64,000 bases of DNA from Paralichthys olivaceus (taxonomy: Eukaryota; Chordata; Actinopteri; Pleuronectiformes; Paralichthyidae): assembly GCF_024713975.1 (NCBI RefSeq), contig NC_091098.1:27275316-27339315 (forward strand), given 5' to 3'. Below the pieces are notes generated by a model, which saw only the letters and a list, made by a program, of their open reading frames with translations, made no database searches and had not been told where the DNA came from. Positions 45,322 to 60,710 of the stretch are shown one piece after another. How positions within the stretch are numbered: position 1 is the first letter of the stretch; each line of letters opens with the position of its first letter. Position numbers and translations under genes: made by a program.

Positions 45322-45358
45322 CGCTCTTCTCTCTCTCTCTCTCGCTGTTCTCTCTCTC
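44942..45358. repeat. 420-bp (CT)n polypyrimidine tract with CGCTCTT interruptions
   Basis: This is an almost pure CT-dinucleotide tract on the plus strand, regularly interrupted by ttctct and tcgctctt. Mirror-symmetric purine/pyrimidine tracts like this can adopt triplex (H-DNA) structure. The open frames (SLSLSL or REREREK) are artefacts. Confidence 0.96.
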
Positions 45359-45399
45359 CCCAGTATCCATTTGGGTGCCTCCCATTTCTCTGTACCCTG

Positions 45400-45765
45400 T
45401 GTCTGTGTTGTGTCAGCATCTCTGTTGTGTCTGTGTCTGTTTTGTGACTGTGTGTCTGTTGTGTCTGTGTCTGTGTTGTGTCAGTGTCTGTGTTGTGTCT
45501 GTGTCTGTTTTGTGACTGTGTCCATGTCTGTGTTGTGTCTGTGTCTGTGTCCATGTCTCTGTTGTGTCTGTGTCCATGTCTGTGTCTGTGTCCATGTCTG
45601 TGTTGTGTCTGTGTCTGTGTCCATGTCTCTGTTGTGTCTGTGTCCATGTCTGTGACTGTGTCCATGTCTGTGTTGTGTCTGTGTCTGTGTCCATGTCTCT
45701 GTTGTGTCTGTGTCTGTGTTGTGTCTGTGTCTGTGTTGTGTCTGTGTCTGTGTTGTCTCTGTTCG
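45400..45765. repeat. tgtgttgtgtctgtgtc / gtccatgtctctgttg minisatellite
   Basis: A degenerate array of 6-bp-based blocks (gtctgt, gttgtgtctgt, gtccatgtctct) directly follows the CT tract. It is not coding. Confidence 0.92.
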
Positions 45766-45769
45766 TTTA

Positions 45770-46535
45770 TACTCGGCCATGATTCTGGGTCAGGCCACAG
45801 CTCTTCATCCACATCACACTCTAACATTGTCCCAAATCATAACATCAGTATTCCGCTCCATCATCTCGAGTTCTGTTCATGTGCAGACGACTCATCTCTA
45901 AGACCAGGAGAGGTGAGAAGGTGCTGGGTGTTACAGCACATGACCAGAGTGACACGATGGTGAAGAACACCCCGGCTGCTTACAGCAGCACACGGTGTTA
46001 TATTACTGCACCACCATCAGAAATTGCCACTCTTCGTCTTCCTCTCCCTCCTCTTCCCCTCCCTCCTTCTTGTCCTCCACCTCCACCTCCTCTTACACAC
46101 ACTCGTCCTCTGTGTCTCTGATCCATTGTTGTCGTGAGCTTGCAGGACCAACCTGCTGCACTCTGAACTTACATTGGTTTTCATGTTGTCACGACATGAA
46201 GAGAAACAAGTGTGATCGAGTTTGAATCGTTGTGTTCAGTGGACGACACGTGTGTTTCACTTGTGTTCATATTTTACTGCTGGTTTTCACCGTTATGCGT
46301 CACAAGTGCATCACAGAGACTCTCGCTGTGTTTTACTGCGTGAGACTGTGTTCAGAGTTTTGAAAGAGGAAGGACTGAGACCTGCAGATAGTGTTTCACT
46401 GGGTGAGGATAGTTCATGGTTCAGTCAAACTGATGCTCACTTCAGTGACTGAGTTCAGTGTTTTACCAGTACTACACCAGCAGGTGGCGACAAATCCAGC
46501 GCATCCAGACACACATATGTTTACTTCCGGGTCAC
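45770..46535. other. Intergenic region upstream of rps21
   Basis: This is about 0.77 kb without supported genes. It has pyrimidine-rich blocks at 46040-46090. Confidence 0.6.
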
Positions 46536-46571
46536 GCCTCTCTCTTTCCTGTCGGCCATTTGTCGGAGTCG
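46522..46571 (+). promoter_or_regulatory. rps21: rps21 core promoter, TOP-type start and 5'UTR exon 1
   Basis: An ETS-type site ACTTCCGG (46523-46530) is followed by a long pyrimidine run (46538-46550), matching the 5' terminal oligopyrimidine start of ribosomal-protein genes. Exon 1 then ends at a consensus donor, ggagtcg|gtgagt, at 46571. Start position is inferred within the pyrimidine run. Confidence 0.6.
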
Positions 46572-46769
46572 GTGAGTTCCTCTCGCGCTCTCGTCTTTAA
46601 ACCTTCGATCCGCTGGATTCCGTCGGTTGTTCGGTGATAATCTGGACCGACTGTGACCGTGTGTCTGCGCGGGTGCGTGTCCTCGGTGTGTGACGCTGGA
46701 AGTGTGTCTAAGTATCCGCAGTTTGTCGAGTGTGTGAGCGGCCACATGCCGTCGTGATGCGAGCCCCCC

Positions 46770-46780
46770 CCCCCCCTCAT
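46770..46780. repeat. C-run and gctaac/gttagcatgg repeats in rps21 intron 1
   Basis: A short C run is followed (46780-47000) by scattered near-repeats of gttagcatggtgc with a tagctagctag block. These are simple-sequence features of the first intron. Confidence 0.6.
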
Positions 46781-47076
46781 GCTAACCGATGCTAAGCGGC
46801 TAACACCGCGGGACGGTCGCGTGTAGCTCGGACGGTTCTGTCGGAGTTTTAACCGAACACGAGGCTGCGAACGAGGCGTCGTGTGTCAACATGGTGCCGC
46901 TAGCATGGTGCCGTTAGCTCTTGTGTTAGCATGGTGCTGTTAGCGCTTGTGTTAGCATGGAACTGTTAGCATGGTGTCGTTAGCTAGCTAGCATCGGAGA
47001 CTGGGTGTGTGGTCGTGACCGAGGTTTGATTCCCTGTGTTGCAGGTTTGTAGGTGACCACCGGTACAAGACCAAAC

Positions 47077-49087
<2,011 letters not shown>

Positions 49088-51648
49088 GTGTGACGCTGGA
49101 ACTTTGTTAAATAAAATGGTGAAGAAAAAAAAAAAGTTGTTGTTGCCATTGTAATTTCTAAACTCAAGAAGAAGGTTTACGTGAAACGGGTCGGTTAAAG
49201 GTTTCGTGTTTTAGTATCGAGCTTGGACGTTGTTCTGTTCAGTGGAACGTCAGTTAGATTTTCCTGCGGAGGATCATGGATCCAGCTGATGTGTCGACTC
49301 GGTGGAATCAAAAGGTAAAAACAAAGGCGACGCAGCCGTAAGATAAACTGAATGTGTTAAATAAGAGACTACAACAAAATGTCTTTAAAAGAAATTTAGA
49401 TGTTATCTAGAAGATGTTTCTGTTAATCTAAATCACAGCTCAACAACACAACCTCTGTCCAGCTGAGTTTAAAATGTCTGTCACAGGAAAACACCCTGAG
49501 GTCTTTCAATGCAAAACATTCAATGAGCTCGGAGTCGAGTCAAACAGCTGAATACTTGAGTTTATTTTCTAACTTCTGAAGAGATCTCCGCTCGTGACAA
49601 GTTAAAACCAGAGGGATGGATTTGGAATCAGAAGCATTTTGTGTTACTGAGCTGACACTCCGGTCTGTGGAATAAAAAACTGAACGAGTTGTAGAGAATC
49701 ATCTGAAACAGTCGAAGATCAACATAATGTGAGAACTTGAAAATCTTACAAGAATCTAATTCTGACTTTTTAACCAAACCTCAAAATGCCTGATGCTGTC
49801 GTAGTATTTTCTGTTGTCTTCGTTATATTAATTCATTTATTAATTGAAGAAATTAAGAAAATCATCGAGTTGATGGTTTGTGATGAAAGAGAAAATTAAA
49901 CCTGCTCAGTGAATATTGATTCTCGTCTAAATCCTCTGCATCGTTTCAAATAGCTGTTTAGATCAGAGTTGACATTTTTAATGAATTAGATTATTGTGAA
50001 TGATGTTGAAGCCAAATGTAATCAGGAGCCCCTCCCTGCTGTACCTCATTGTGACCAGCAGAGGGCGGTGTTGTACAGGATATGTTCTAATAATAATAAT
50101 AATATAGAATATTTCTATTTACGAACCGGGACTAAAGTGTCACTAACATTGATTTGTATTGATTCCGTCTCTTGTAACTATAATATGAGAACCACGTGAC
50201 TCATGCTTTTATTGATTATGTAGTCTGTTATAGTGTTTCCTCAGATGTGTGAAACAGCGCCCCCTTCAGACTACAGCTCTGCTCATCGCTGAACAGAAAA
50301 AGAACAAATTGCACATCATGTTAGACTCAATTTAAAATAGAGTCATCGGAGGTAAAGTTATTTAACGAGCTGCTGATAAATATCCTGCAGCAGCTGTAGA
50401 CACGTGTGTGTGTGTGTGTGTTTAATTGATTTGATCTGTGAAACTCCAATTAGAAGAGTCAGAAACCCGCCCACTCATAGTGCTGTGATTGACAGGTAGT
50501 AGCCTCCAGCTCTTGGTCATGCTCCGCCCCCGGCTCCTCCACGCAGTGGATCCTTTAATAAAGTGTTTGATGGACACTGAGGTGGGACTCTCTGACGGTG
50601 GCGTGTTATAGAAGCTCTGGCAGCAGAGCTGTGTTTCAGGCCGGCTCGGACCCCTGCACCATCTGGCTTTCAAAGAACCACGAGGTCAGCGTGGGAATGA
50701 CAGGGTGAAGGCTTCCTGGGTCTAAACACAGTGTGCAGGTGATGGAGCGGTGGTGTGGGACGGTTCCAGGGCGTCTTTAACCTTCCGCAACCTCAACGAC
50801 AGCTGTCATCAGCTGCTGCTTTACTGCGTCGTTCACATGCATTCTCCTCTTTTCTCCTCCCTGCAGGTGAGGAGCAGGTGAGACAATCATCATCTCCACC
50901 TCCCTTCCCCGTCCCTCACTTTTTTCCCACAAGGCCTGGCTGCACTGAGGTATGTGAAAATGATCTGACAGCTGTTGAATTCTCTCATCGTGCTTCAAAG
51001 TGATGTAATGACAGAGTCCAGTGAGCACGCTCCGAGGTTTAGACCTTTGGTTGCATCACTTCCCGTTAATGAAGAAATGACTGGCCGGTAGTCGGCGTGA
51101 GAAAATGTCACGTGATGCGTGTGGATCCTCATCACGAGGGGAAACGTTAAAGCTCCAGTTCAAGACGCACAGTTCTCGCGTGAGTAAGACTCAAGAGACT
51201 CATGAGGCTCAAACCTTCATAAAAACAGACTCAGGGTCAGGAAAGTGAAGCCAGAGCACAAGTGACCTGTCTTCTGTGTGGTGACCAGCAGGGGGCGAGC
51301 AGGTTGTTCATGTCAGTTTGACTACAGACGAACTAACAAACTTTGTTTCATACAGATTTAATGCAGACGAGGAAATCCAGTGATTGATTGGAGCTGCACC
51401 TGAAATCATGAAATCATGAAATCCACAGAATGACAGTTTAACGTCTCCGAGGTTGAAAGTTGAATTCTGTTGTTTCCACGTGTGGACGTCTCCGTCTCCG
51501 TCTCAATGAAATGTAAAATATGTGCACTGTCCCTCAGCACGACGAGTCTCAGCTCGTCAAACAATGATCTTTACATGAAGGGATGGGAGCCCCTCTTACC
51601 GCCCCCCCCGCCCCCCAGCCCTGAACTCCCTCACCTGGCCCCCTGCAT

Positions 51649-51652
<4 letters not shown>

Positions 51653-51727
<75 letters not shown>
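51653..51727. repeat. (CA)n microsatellite
   Basis: An uninterrupted CA run of about 75 bp lies between rps21 and lama5. Confidence 0.96.
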
Positions 51728-51730
<3 letters not shown>

Positions 51731-52820
51731 GAGACAAAGAACGCTGTGTCTCAGCCATGAGACGAGGGACGTAGAGTCCTCACAGTGTTGTGTCCTTTCA
51801 CACAGTTGTGATCATATTTGACTCTGTTGTGTGTCGGTGAGTTTTTGTGTTGGTCACTTCAGCAGCTTTGTTTCTAAAAGCTTCTTTGTCACTTCTGTCC
51901 TTTAAAGCTGCACTGTGAGTGTAACGGAGCAACAGCGCCCTCTACAGCCACACGTGGAGCCACATACACACTCACTGAAACATGGACTCCGTTTCATCAA
52001 ACTGTTCTTTGCTGCAGGATTTTAAAGTTTCTCTGAACTTTACCTCTGACCGTTTCCACGTCTAATCACGTCTCATCGGTCTCGATCCCCTGCTCTCGTT
52101 TGTCCTCTCTCTCTCTTCCCTATCTTTCCATCTTGTCTCTTTGTCCGTCCTGAGAAACCGCCCCGCTCGTCCCTTTGTCCTGTTTCAGACGCCGGAGGAC
52201 TTCAAAGAAGCAGAGAGAGATGCATGAAGGGAAAGAGAGAGAGAGAGACGATGGAAGGAAAGCAGACAGGATGGAGAGAGAGAGAGAGAGTGAATGGGTC
52301 ACAAAGAGGGAAGATGTATTAAATATCACTTATGATTAAATATCACTTAGCTGAACAATAGAAATGTAATTTTATTAGATGTCAACATTTTTATTAAAAC
52401 AGAGAATTAACGTGTAGCAACAACGAGACCTGTGTTTTACATTTCATTGACTTGTGGAGTCACATTAACCATCAAAGTTCAAACCAGAGAAATCAAACGA
52501 TAAACGACCTTAAACTACGTTTTCACCTGATTTCACAAAAACGATGGAGGGACGTGATATGAGTCAGGAAAGACGTCACAACACCGAGACGCTGTCGGGC
52601 CTGTGAGTGTCCTGGTGTGAGGAGCGTGACTCTGGAGGTTTCCAACCTTTCACCTCGACGCTGACGCTGCAGCTGAATCCAGGGCGTCTGCAGACATCTT
52701 GATAAAAGTGTCTGACCTGCATCTGACACCTCAGGCTCTTTTATTCCAGGCAGGAGAGAGCACGGCGAGAAGGAGGGCCCCCATCAGGAGGAGACAAAGC
52801 AACGGGCATGTAGGTACCTG

Positions 52821-52854
<34 letters not shown>

Positions 52855-53991
52855 CCCCCCCTCAGCTCCGTGTCGTCCTCTCTGATCCTGGACGAGGAGA
52901 TGGAGCATGTGATGCTGCGAACAGACAATATTTACTGTTGTCGTCTGCTCGAGTGTAATTTCTGATGATAAGAGCTTCGAGTCAGACGGACGGATTTAGA
53001 TTTGAGGACGTGACGGAGTTTGGATGATTTATTCTGACACTCTGCAGCTCTATCTGTCTCATCGTGTCCTCCGAGGTGTTTTCACTGTTGAGAGCACAAA
53101 GCTGTCATTTGACATTAAGCAGACTTCAGGATTTCAGTGGTGGCTGATGTGAGGTGGACGTTTCTTTCATTTGAGTGAGACAGGAAGTCTGTTGATTCAA
53201 ACGTTTGCACCAGTCGTCTGTTCCTCCTGACGATCTGATCGTTCTGCTTCAGCTGAGATTTGCTCCTGATCCATTGATAATGTTTTGATCTTTTATCATT
53301 CTCATGAAGTCGTTTCTTTAATGTCCTCACTTCTGTAACAGAGGGATTCTAATAAAAGGTTTGTTTACGCAGGCGCCATGTTAAACTACTGACCTGAGCA
53401 CGGTGGCTGATGGGAAACACCTTCATCCATCCTTCCTTCTCTCCTTTCCTCACACACTTCTCTTTTTTTTCTGCCTCTCATTCATTCCGACTTTCTTTTA
53501 CAAATTCCCGACCTCTTCATTTGAGCACTTAGGGAGCAGCAGGGGGTGAGAGGATTCATTGATGGAGCAGTTAACCGTTTCCACGACGACGAGAGACCAA
53601 TCCCTCACTTCTCTTTAGGTCTCCGTGGTAACCAGGAAGTAGATTAGTTCTAGAGTTCAGGGAGAAGACGGAGAGAGAAAGAGAAAGAGCGGATTAGTGA
53701 AGTGAAACGACAAACTGTGTGTGATGCTGATCCAGTGCAGCTTCTCTTCGTCTCTTCCAGTTTGATGCTCCTGCTTTAGGTTTTCCAGCCTTTAGAAACG
53801 TGTCTGAGGAGCTGCAGCTGTTTTCATCGACCTTCACAGGGTCAGTGAACCTGGAGGCCGACAGAAAGAAGTTTCACATCGTTATAATTTTAATAAAAAC
53901 ACATTTGAAGACGACGCCTCCAACTCTGACAAACATCCACGGATGAATTTGAAGAGAAGAGTCTGAAGTTCAGTTGATGACGATCGGCTCC

Positions 53992-54234
<243 letters not shown>

Positions 54235-54349
54235 CTGCTCAGGTGTTTCCTGGAGGTCTGACAGGAATCAAATCAAAGTCTTTGCATCAAACCTGAAATG
54301 AAAAATCTCCTCATTCAAAACTTTGATCCCGCCCAAACAAGTGCTCAAG

Positions 54350-54412
54350 TCTCAGCTGTCAATCATGACGTCTCAGCTGTCAATCATGACGTCTCAGCTG
54401 TCAATCATGACG
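54350..54412. repeat. 21-bp x 3 perfect direct repeat
   Basis: Three exact copies of tctcagctgtcaatcatgac plus g lie 0.67 kb upstream of lama5. Confidence 0.95.
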
Positions 54413-55079
54413 TGTGTTCTTATCTCATCAATAACCAATGAAACCAAACGGATCAGAAACACTTGAACAAACTTCAGTGAGATCAGAACGTCTCTGACAA
54501 ACGTTAATTGAGGACAAGTCCTGAGTGAGGACAGGAGGACTCAGGGACTGAATAATCTGTTTGTGTAGAAATATTCCTCAGTGTGTTGAAGGTGTGAATT
54601 GAATCTATATGTTATCTGCTGTGTTGACGTCATTATGACCATAGGAACATGTATGTGATTCAAACCATTGAATGGTGAGAAGTTGCTTCTCTGGAGTTTC
54701 TGGATATTCTGGATATGATCCAGAGTGAATCACACAATAACACAGATGTATACTTTGTACTGAAGGTACCTAGAGATCTCTTCCTGTTATTCAGACTCAT
54801 TCACACAGTGTTGACCCCTCCTCCAACACAGGGAGGGTGAGGGAGGGTGAGGAGTGTGGAGCGACACACAGAGAGGGGGGGAGAGAGAGAGGACACTGAC
54901 TTCGACGCTGCGCTCCAGGACAAACTTTCCTCCTCGTCCTCGCTCTTTGTTCCGCTTGTTTCTGTGAGTTCCCCCCGCTGCTGGTGCGTCTCTGCCGCAG
55001 ACGTGAGGCTCTCTCCCCTGGTTCTTCTCCTCCTCCACTACTCCTCCACTCCTCCTCCTCCTCCGGGCGCAGGTGGAGA

Positions 55080-57411
55080 ATGATGGCGAGCGGAGCGGCG
55101 CGGCTCGGCGCTGCGCTCCCGGCGGCTGTGCGCACGGTGGCGCGGGGCGCACCGCTGCTCCTGTGGCCGCTGCTCCTGAGCTGCTGCCGCCTCTCTGCGG
55201 CCCAGGAGCTGCAGACCAACGGGGTGAACGGGTACAGCCTCCACCCGCCGTACTTCAACCTGGCCGAGGGCACCAAGATCACCGCCACCGCGACCTGCGG
55301 GGAGGACGAGACCGGCAGGACGGTGCAGGACCTGTACTGCAAACTGGTCGGAGGCCCGGTGTCCGGGGACCCGAGCCAGACCATCCAGGTGAGCCAGGGT
55401 TTACCACGCTGCTCTGCGAGGAGGCAGCGGGGTTCTGTGTTCTACTGGACCGAACTGTTCTTCATGTGTCGTGTAGAGGATGAACTGCAGCTGTGATGAA
55501 GTCTATGATATTTAATATATATTATTTATTCTGTTCTCTGAGGCTCGTGGCTCCAGTGAGTGTGAATCACTGAGTCTAGATACAAGAGTTACACTAAACT
55601 TAACTTAACTTAAAGTTTAGTTAGTTAGATGTTACTCTGAGTTCGACCAGAGGCTCTAATCTGCTGCACATCAATGACTCTACTCAGTATTACAGTAGTA
55701 TAATCCCAGTATTACAGTATTGCAGTCATATGATCAGTATTGCAGTATTGAAGTGGTATGATCACTATTACAGTATTACAGTGGTATAATGAGTATTACA
55801 GTATTACAGTGGTATGATCAGTATTGCAGTATTGCAGTGGTATGATCCCAGTATTGCAGTATTGCAGTGGTATAATCCCAGTACTGCAGTATTACAGTGG
55901 TATGATCAGTATTACAGTATTACAGTGGTATAATGAGTATTACAGTATTACAGTGGTATGATCAGTATTGCAGTATTGCAGTGGTATAATCCCAGTATTG
56001 CAGTATTGCAGTGGTATGATCCCAGTACTGCAGTATTACAGTGGTATGATTGTGGTACATGCTCAGGTGTATAAGTTGTTATAATATGACTACATGATAT
56101 TTCTTTCTACGCTCTGAGGTGAAATATCAAATATAGTTGAATTCCTTCAGTTTTTCTATTAGATAAACTAAGTTGGAATTGACGGACAATGAATGAATAA
56201 ATAAATGAAAGAGTTAAAAGAACTAAGAAGTAAAAGTCTTCTCATGATTGACGGTGTGAGCAGAGTCACTGTCGCTCGTTTCACTTCAGGTTTTCTATCA
56301 TCAGGCGTCTTCTTGAAAAGCCTCTCAGGCTGAAAGCAGATGCTGCTCCCTGGAGTGAACTCAGACTGGAGAGTTGAGCAGAGGAGGTCAGCACTGATCT
56401 CTCTGCCAACTCGTTATTTCACGCACTGCTTCCTTTGTGGGACTTGGCAACACTCAGCACTTATATAAGGAGAGAGTCCACAGATAACCACGACGTGCAG
56501 ATGAGTCTCCGGGCCTGTGTCCGACGTGAAGCCTCCAGGATTCAGGAGTTACCACACAAAGGGTTATTGCAGTTTCATGGGTTAAACATTAAATCAGGCC
56601 TGAGGGTGATAACATGCTGGCTTATTGCCCTCCCTCTCCCTCTCTCTCTCTCCCTCTCTCTCTCTCCCTCCCTCCCTCCCTCATTCTTTCTTCCTCTCTC
56701 CCACCTGTTCCCTACATTCCTCACGGTGACTGACCCGTGTCGGCCAATCACACCGGGTTTATCCGCTCTGTTCCCGCGAGACCGGAGCGAAGCTTCCTCT
56801 GGGGGCGACGCCGGTCACTGGCTGTTCTTCTAACCGGAGTTCTTACACCTGCTTGGGATCAACACTCCACCGATCTATCGTTCGCCTCTGATCCGGTTCA
56901 CGTTAGCGTTTGCAGAACATGTGACATGCATGTGACTAATCACCACTAAGAGATTAGACTCTGAGATGTTGTGGTTGTTGAGACAGAGGTGGATTGATCA
57001 GCAGAGGGAGACAATGAACAGCAGGTGGTTGAGACTCAGAGCTGAGACCCTGAGGACGGTTTTCTGTCCTGAGAGACGAACGGCTTCATAAAGTTTAGTT
57101 CCCAATTTAACAAGAGTAAAACACTCAACTCTCTCCTGACGTGTGAGAGACGATGTATTCTGCTCATTAACGTCCACGTTTTATCCACTTCAGCGTCCCC
57201 AGGATCCGGCTGAATGGTCCCTCATCAGATGTGATCTGGTTGAAGTGGACATGTTGCTGCATAATGAGCCCAGGAAATAAAATGGAGCCAAGAAAATCTG
57301 GTCATTAGCTCGAGGAACGGTGCTCTACGTGTTCGGGATAAGAGGGTTAGCCCACTTTGCTGAGCTATTGTGACTCAGCCCACTTGTTCTTTCACTGCAC
57401 CCCCCCAGAAC

Positions 57412-57449
<38 letters not shown>

Positions 57450-60400
57450 CAGAAAACACACGCAGGTTAATCCTGTTTTGATTTTACTGTGAGATGTGAG
57501 TGTCTTTATTAATTAAAATCAGCAGGAGGACGTGTGCGTGTGAGTGAGTGAGAGAAAATGGCTCGAAGAGTTTAGAAAACTCGTTCCCTTGTGTTGGATT
57601 TAGCTTCTTTACATTTTTGCTGTTTAAAAGTAAAATGTGCAGTTTAGTGTATCCGTGCTGATAAGAGGAGTTCGAAGCCGAGCATGTGTCGACCTGTTGC
57701 ATCTGCTGGAGGTTCAGGAACTTAATTATCCAGAAATGCCCCCAAGATCATTGAAGCGTTTCCTCTGCAGGTGTTGGAGAGCTGTGCAGAGCCAGAGCTT
57801 CATACTGCTGGAGTCTCGACATTAATACGTGGAAGTGAGACCATTGTGTCGTTGGGAAAACAGACGGTGAAACAAACGATTTCAATCTCCTCCATCTCTA
57901 CTCTTGTTGTGTAGTTTCCTGCATCAGAAGGCTTTGGTTAGATTAGACTCATCTAATCTCCCCTGCTCTTGAAGCTGCGGTGGAAACGCAGGTGAACACC
58001 GGTCTGCAGGGACCTTTAAGTTCTTTCTTGATTTCTAAAAGTCCCGTAGAGTCCTCCCTCAGAGAGACGGAGAGATGTGGTCGTTCACCTGAGGGTGGAG
58101 GCACAGTCGGAGACGCTCGGGCCCCGGTGGTCTTTCTGTTGATGAGAGAGGAATGAACGGACGACGTGAAAGAAAAGTGAGAGAAACAGTGTGACAGAGA
58201 GTTTGACGGCTCTGCAGAAAGTCCCTGACGTCTCACTGCACCAGACACACGCTCCTTTAGAGATGTCACTTCCTGGCTGCGAGTTCAGCATCAGGGTTTT
58301 TTTTGTGCAGCGCCGCCTTCATTTCCTATTTAAATACCTGTGACCTGCTCTGTGCACAACACGAGAGCAAATAACTCCGAGTGACATTTTAAGTTCATTA
58401 CAAATACAGGAGGAATGTGGAAAACACAAGTGTGAACTCTGTGATGCTGTTCATCATGATGTGAGATTAATCATGTCGGATCTACATTAAACAAACTGGA
58501 GACAAATATTAAAACCAGGTGGAGATATAATCAGGTGAAAATCAAATCTGGATTCAATGTGGATACGTTAAAACACAAGCTGGAAATAGAGTCTTTACCC
58601 AGTTCTGTTTATTCAGGCAGAATATTAACAAGTATTCAATCAAAGAAAGATGGTTTAAATGACACTAAATGGACTGATTCATAATTATAATATCTTATAT
58701 TATAATATAATAATATCTTATATTATAATATAATAATATCTTATATTATAATAGAATAATATATAATAGAATATAATAATATATATCATAGTTTACTATT
58801 TGAAACTGTTCAAGATCACAGAGGATCTCAGGTTGATTGACAGCTCTGGGAGAGAGGAAGGCGGGGACGGGGTCGTGGGGTGGAGTCAGTTCCCGGGCAG
58901 TGACCTCTGACCTCAGTGACCTGCAGTGATTATATCTCCTAACTCGGCCTTTTGTTAGAGTCCCTGCTTGTTTACTTTATGCTAACGCTAACACAGCCTC
59001 AGGGGTTCGGGGGTTAAAGCTCCGACAACCACTCAGGGATCCTCTGAGAGTGAAGAAGCTTTGGGACGAGGTGGAGAGGACTCTTCAAGTGGACACGTTC
59101 ACGCACCATTTACTTCCCCTCACCTCGCTGCGGTCTGATCATCACCAGGCTGGGACACATGTTGGAGACGATGTGCTTCTTGATTTAAACATCTTCATTA
59201 ATGTGGCGTCCACCGTCACAGTCCGAGGTTTGAGGGTTAGTTGCTCTTCAAACGTGGAGATTGAGTGAAGACGTTTTCAAACCTGAATTCTGGAAACTTC
59301 CTGTCCTCAGTGTTTTTCCCGTGACGCAGCAGATGGTCCAGGTCCGACTCGTTCACAACATGTGGACGTGTTAGAAACCTCACCAACACGTTTCCAGATG
59401 TTGTCCTGCTGTTTTCTCTCATGGACTCACTCTGACCTCTGACAGATGTTTCACTAGAAGCTGCAGGAGAAGATCCAGAACATGTCCAGAGACTCTGACA
59501 CACAGGACATGTGAGGAACATGTCAGGAACACATGAGGAACATGTCAGGAACACATGAAGAACATGTCAGGAACATGTCAGGAACACGTTAGGAACACGT
59601 TAGGAACATGTCAGGAACATGTGAGGAACATGTCAGGAACACATGAAGAACATGTCAGGAACAGGTCAGGAACAGGTTAGGAACACGTTATGAACATGTT
59701 AGGAACATGTCAGGAACACGTTATGAACATGTCAGGAACATGTTAGAAACAGGTCAGGAACACGTTAGGAACATATCAGGAACACGTCAGGAACACGTCA
59801 GGAACACGTTAGGAACATGTCCAGACTTCAGTTCAAGTCTTAAAACAGCTCGAGTGTCAGAGCCGGTGCTGTGTACTGAATGGACTCGTCCCACTGAGTC
59901 GTGTCTGGTTGTCGAGCGGACAGACAGAAAATGAGGATTGAATTTATGAGACAAGTGAAACTCACAAGCAGGAATATGATCCAGGCTGGAGCCTCGCTGT
60001 CACTTTAGTGTGTGCGGAGTCCTGGTTCTGTTGAAATGTTAGAAACCCGACCCAGGTGCTCCAGGGACAAACAATCGTGAAATAAATCTCCTCCTTTCAG
60101 AGACGTTTCCTGGGACTCGGAGCGATTGTGCTGCAGCTGAGACTTTGAGTTGTGGTCTAGTCTCACTGAGGTGTGTTAATCAATAACATCCTGTCGGAGC
60201 TTCTCCATCATTCATTCTCTAAAAGTCCCTTTTATTCAACAAAGAAAGAAAATGTGATGGAAAGTACGACTGACTGTTTTCTCCTGCTGACGCTGCGTTC
60301 TTCAAACGTGAAAGACAAAGTCCAGAGAAGGTCCAGACACACGACCACAGACTTAAAACGCCTACAGAGACGTTTGCACTAGATTTATCTGATAAGAGAA

Positions 60401-60710
60401 ATAATAATAACTCCAACACAGTCGTGTAACACCCAGTCAGGCAGACAGTCGCTTTTCATCCAGGATAACTTAGTAGCGCGTCCAGGTCACATGGTGTTTG
60501 ACGATGTTTGACTCCAGTGTCGTTTAAAGCTCGTGCGGTTCTTCTCTGTGTCCTCAGGGCCAGTACTGTGACACCTGCAGCCAGGGAGACAGCGACCGCG
60601 CTCGTCCCATCACCAACGCCATCGACGGGACGGAGCGATGGTGGCAGAGCCCGCCTCTGTCCCGCAGCACCGAGTTCAACGAGGTGAACGTCACCCTGAA
60701 CCTGGGACAG
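55080..60710 (+). CDS. lama5: lama5, laminin subunit alpha-5 (first two coding exons)
   Basis: Laminin alpha-5 is the long arm subunit of laminin-511/521 in basement membranes; its N-terminal (LN) domain drives laminin polymerisation. Exon 1 is 55080-55388 (103 codons) and exon 2 is 60558-60710 (51 codons), both phase 0, so 154 residues are visible and the gene continues beyond the window. Two adjacent in-frame ATGs (55080 and 55083) begin the protein. The hydrophobic stretch [18 protein letters not shown] is the signal peptide. LN-domain motifs follow: [40 protein letters not shown], and [17 protein letters not shown] with [11 protein letters not shown]. The N-terminal sequence and the neighbouring rps21 (as on human 20q13.33) support alpha-5 over alpha-3. 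Confidence 0.95.
55676..56050. repeat. agtattacagtattacagtggtatgatc minisatellite
   Basis: The array has a period of about 28-33 bp, combining agtatta/tgcagtatt with cagtggtatgatc or cagtggtataatc blocks. There are roughly 12 units with drift. It lies in lama5 intron 1. Confidence 0.9.
59511..59820. repeat. 10-bp aggaacatgt/caggaacacg minisatellite
   Basis: The units are [tc]aggaacatg and [tc]aggaacacg with occasional agaac or tatgaac variants, about 31 units. Similar short runs occur at 37915-37957 in the IL-17-like gene intron. Confidence 0.93.

Larger units (their letters stand above)
55389..60557 (+). other. lama5: lama5 intron 1 (5.2 kb)
   Basis: The intron contains a tandem array at 55676-56050, a CT-rich block at 56628-56700, (CA)n at 57413-57447, an AT-rich tatatta-type block at 58690-58790 and an aggaacatgtc array at 59511-59820. 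No nested gene was seen. Confidence 0.75.

Noticed and set aside
44871-45827. Long open frames of Ser-Leu or Arg-Glu repeats on both strands, up to 300 codons
   Set aside because: They are translations of the CT and GT microsatellite tracts; all frames are open on both strands.
50422-50673. An 83-codon minus-strand frame upstream of lama5
   Set aside because: No recognisable domain, no splice context and no neighbouring exons, so it was not annotated.
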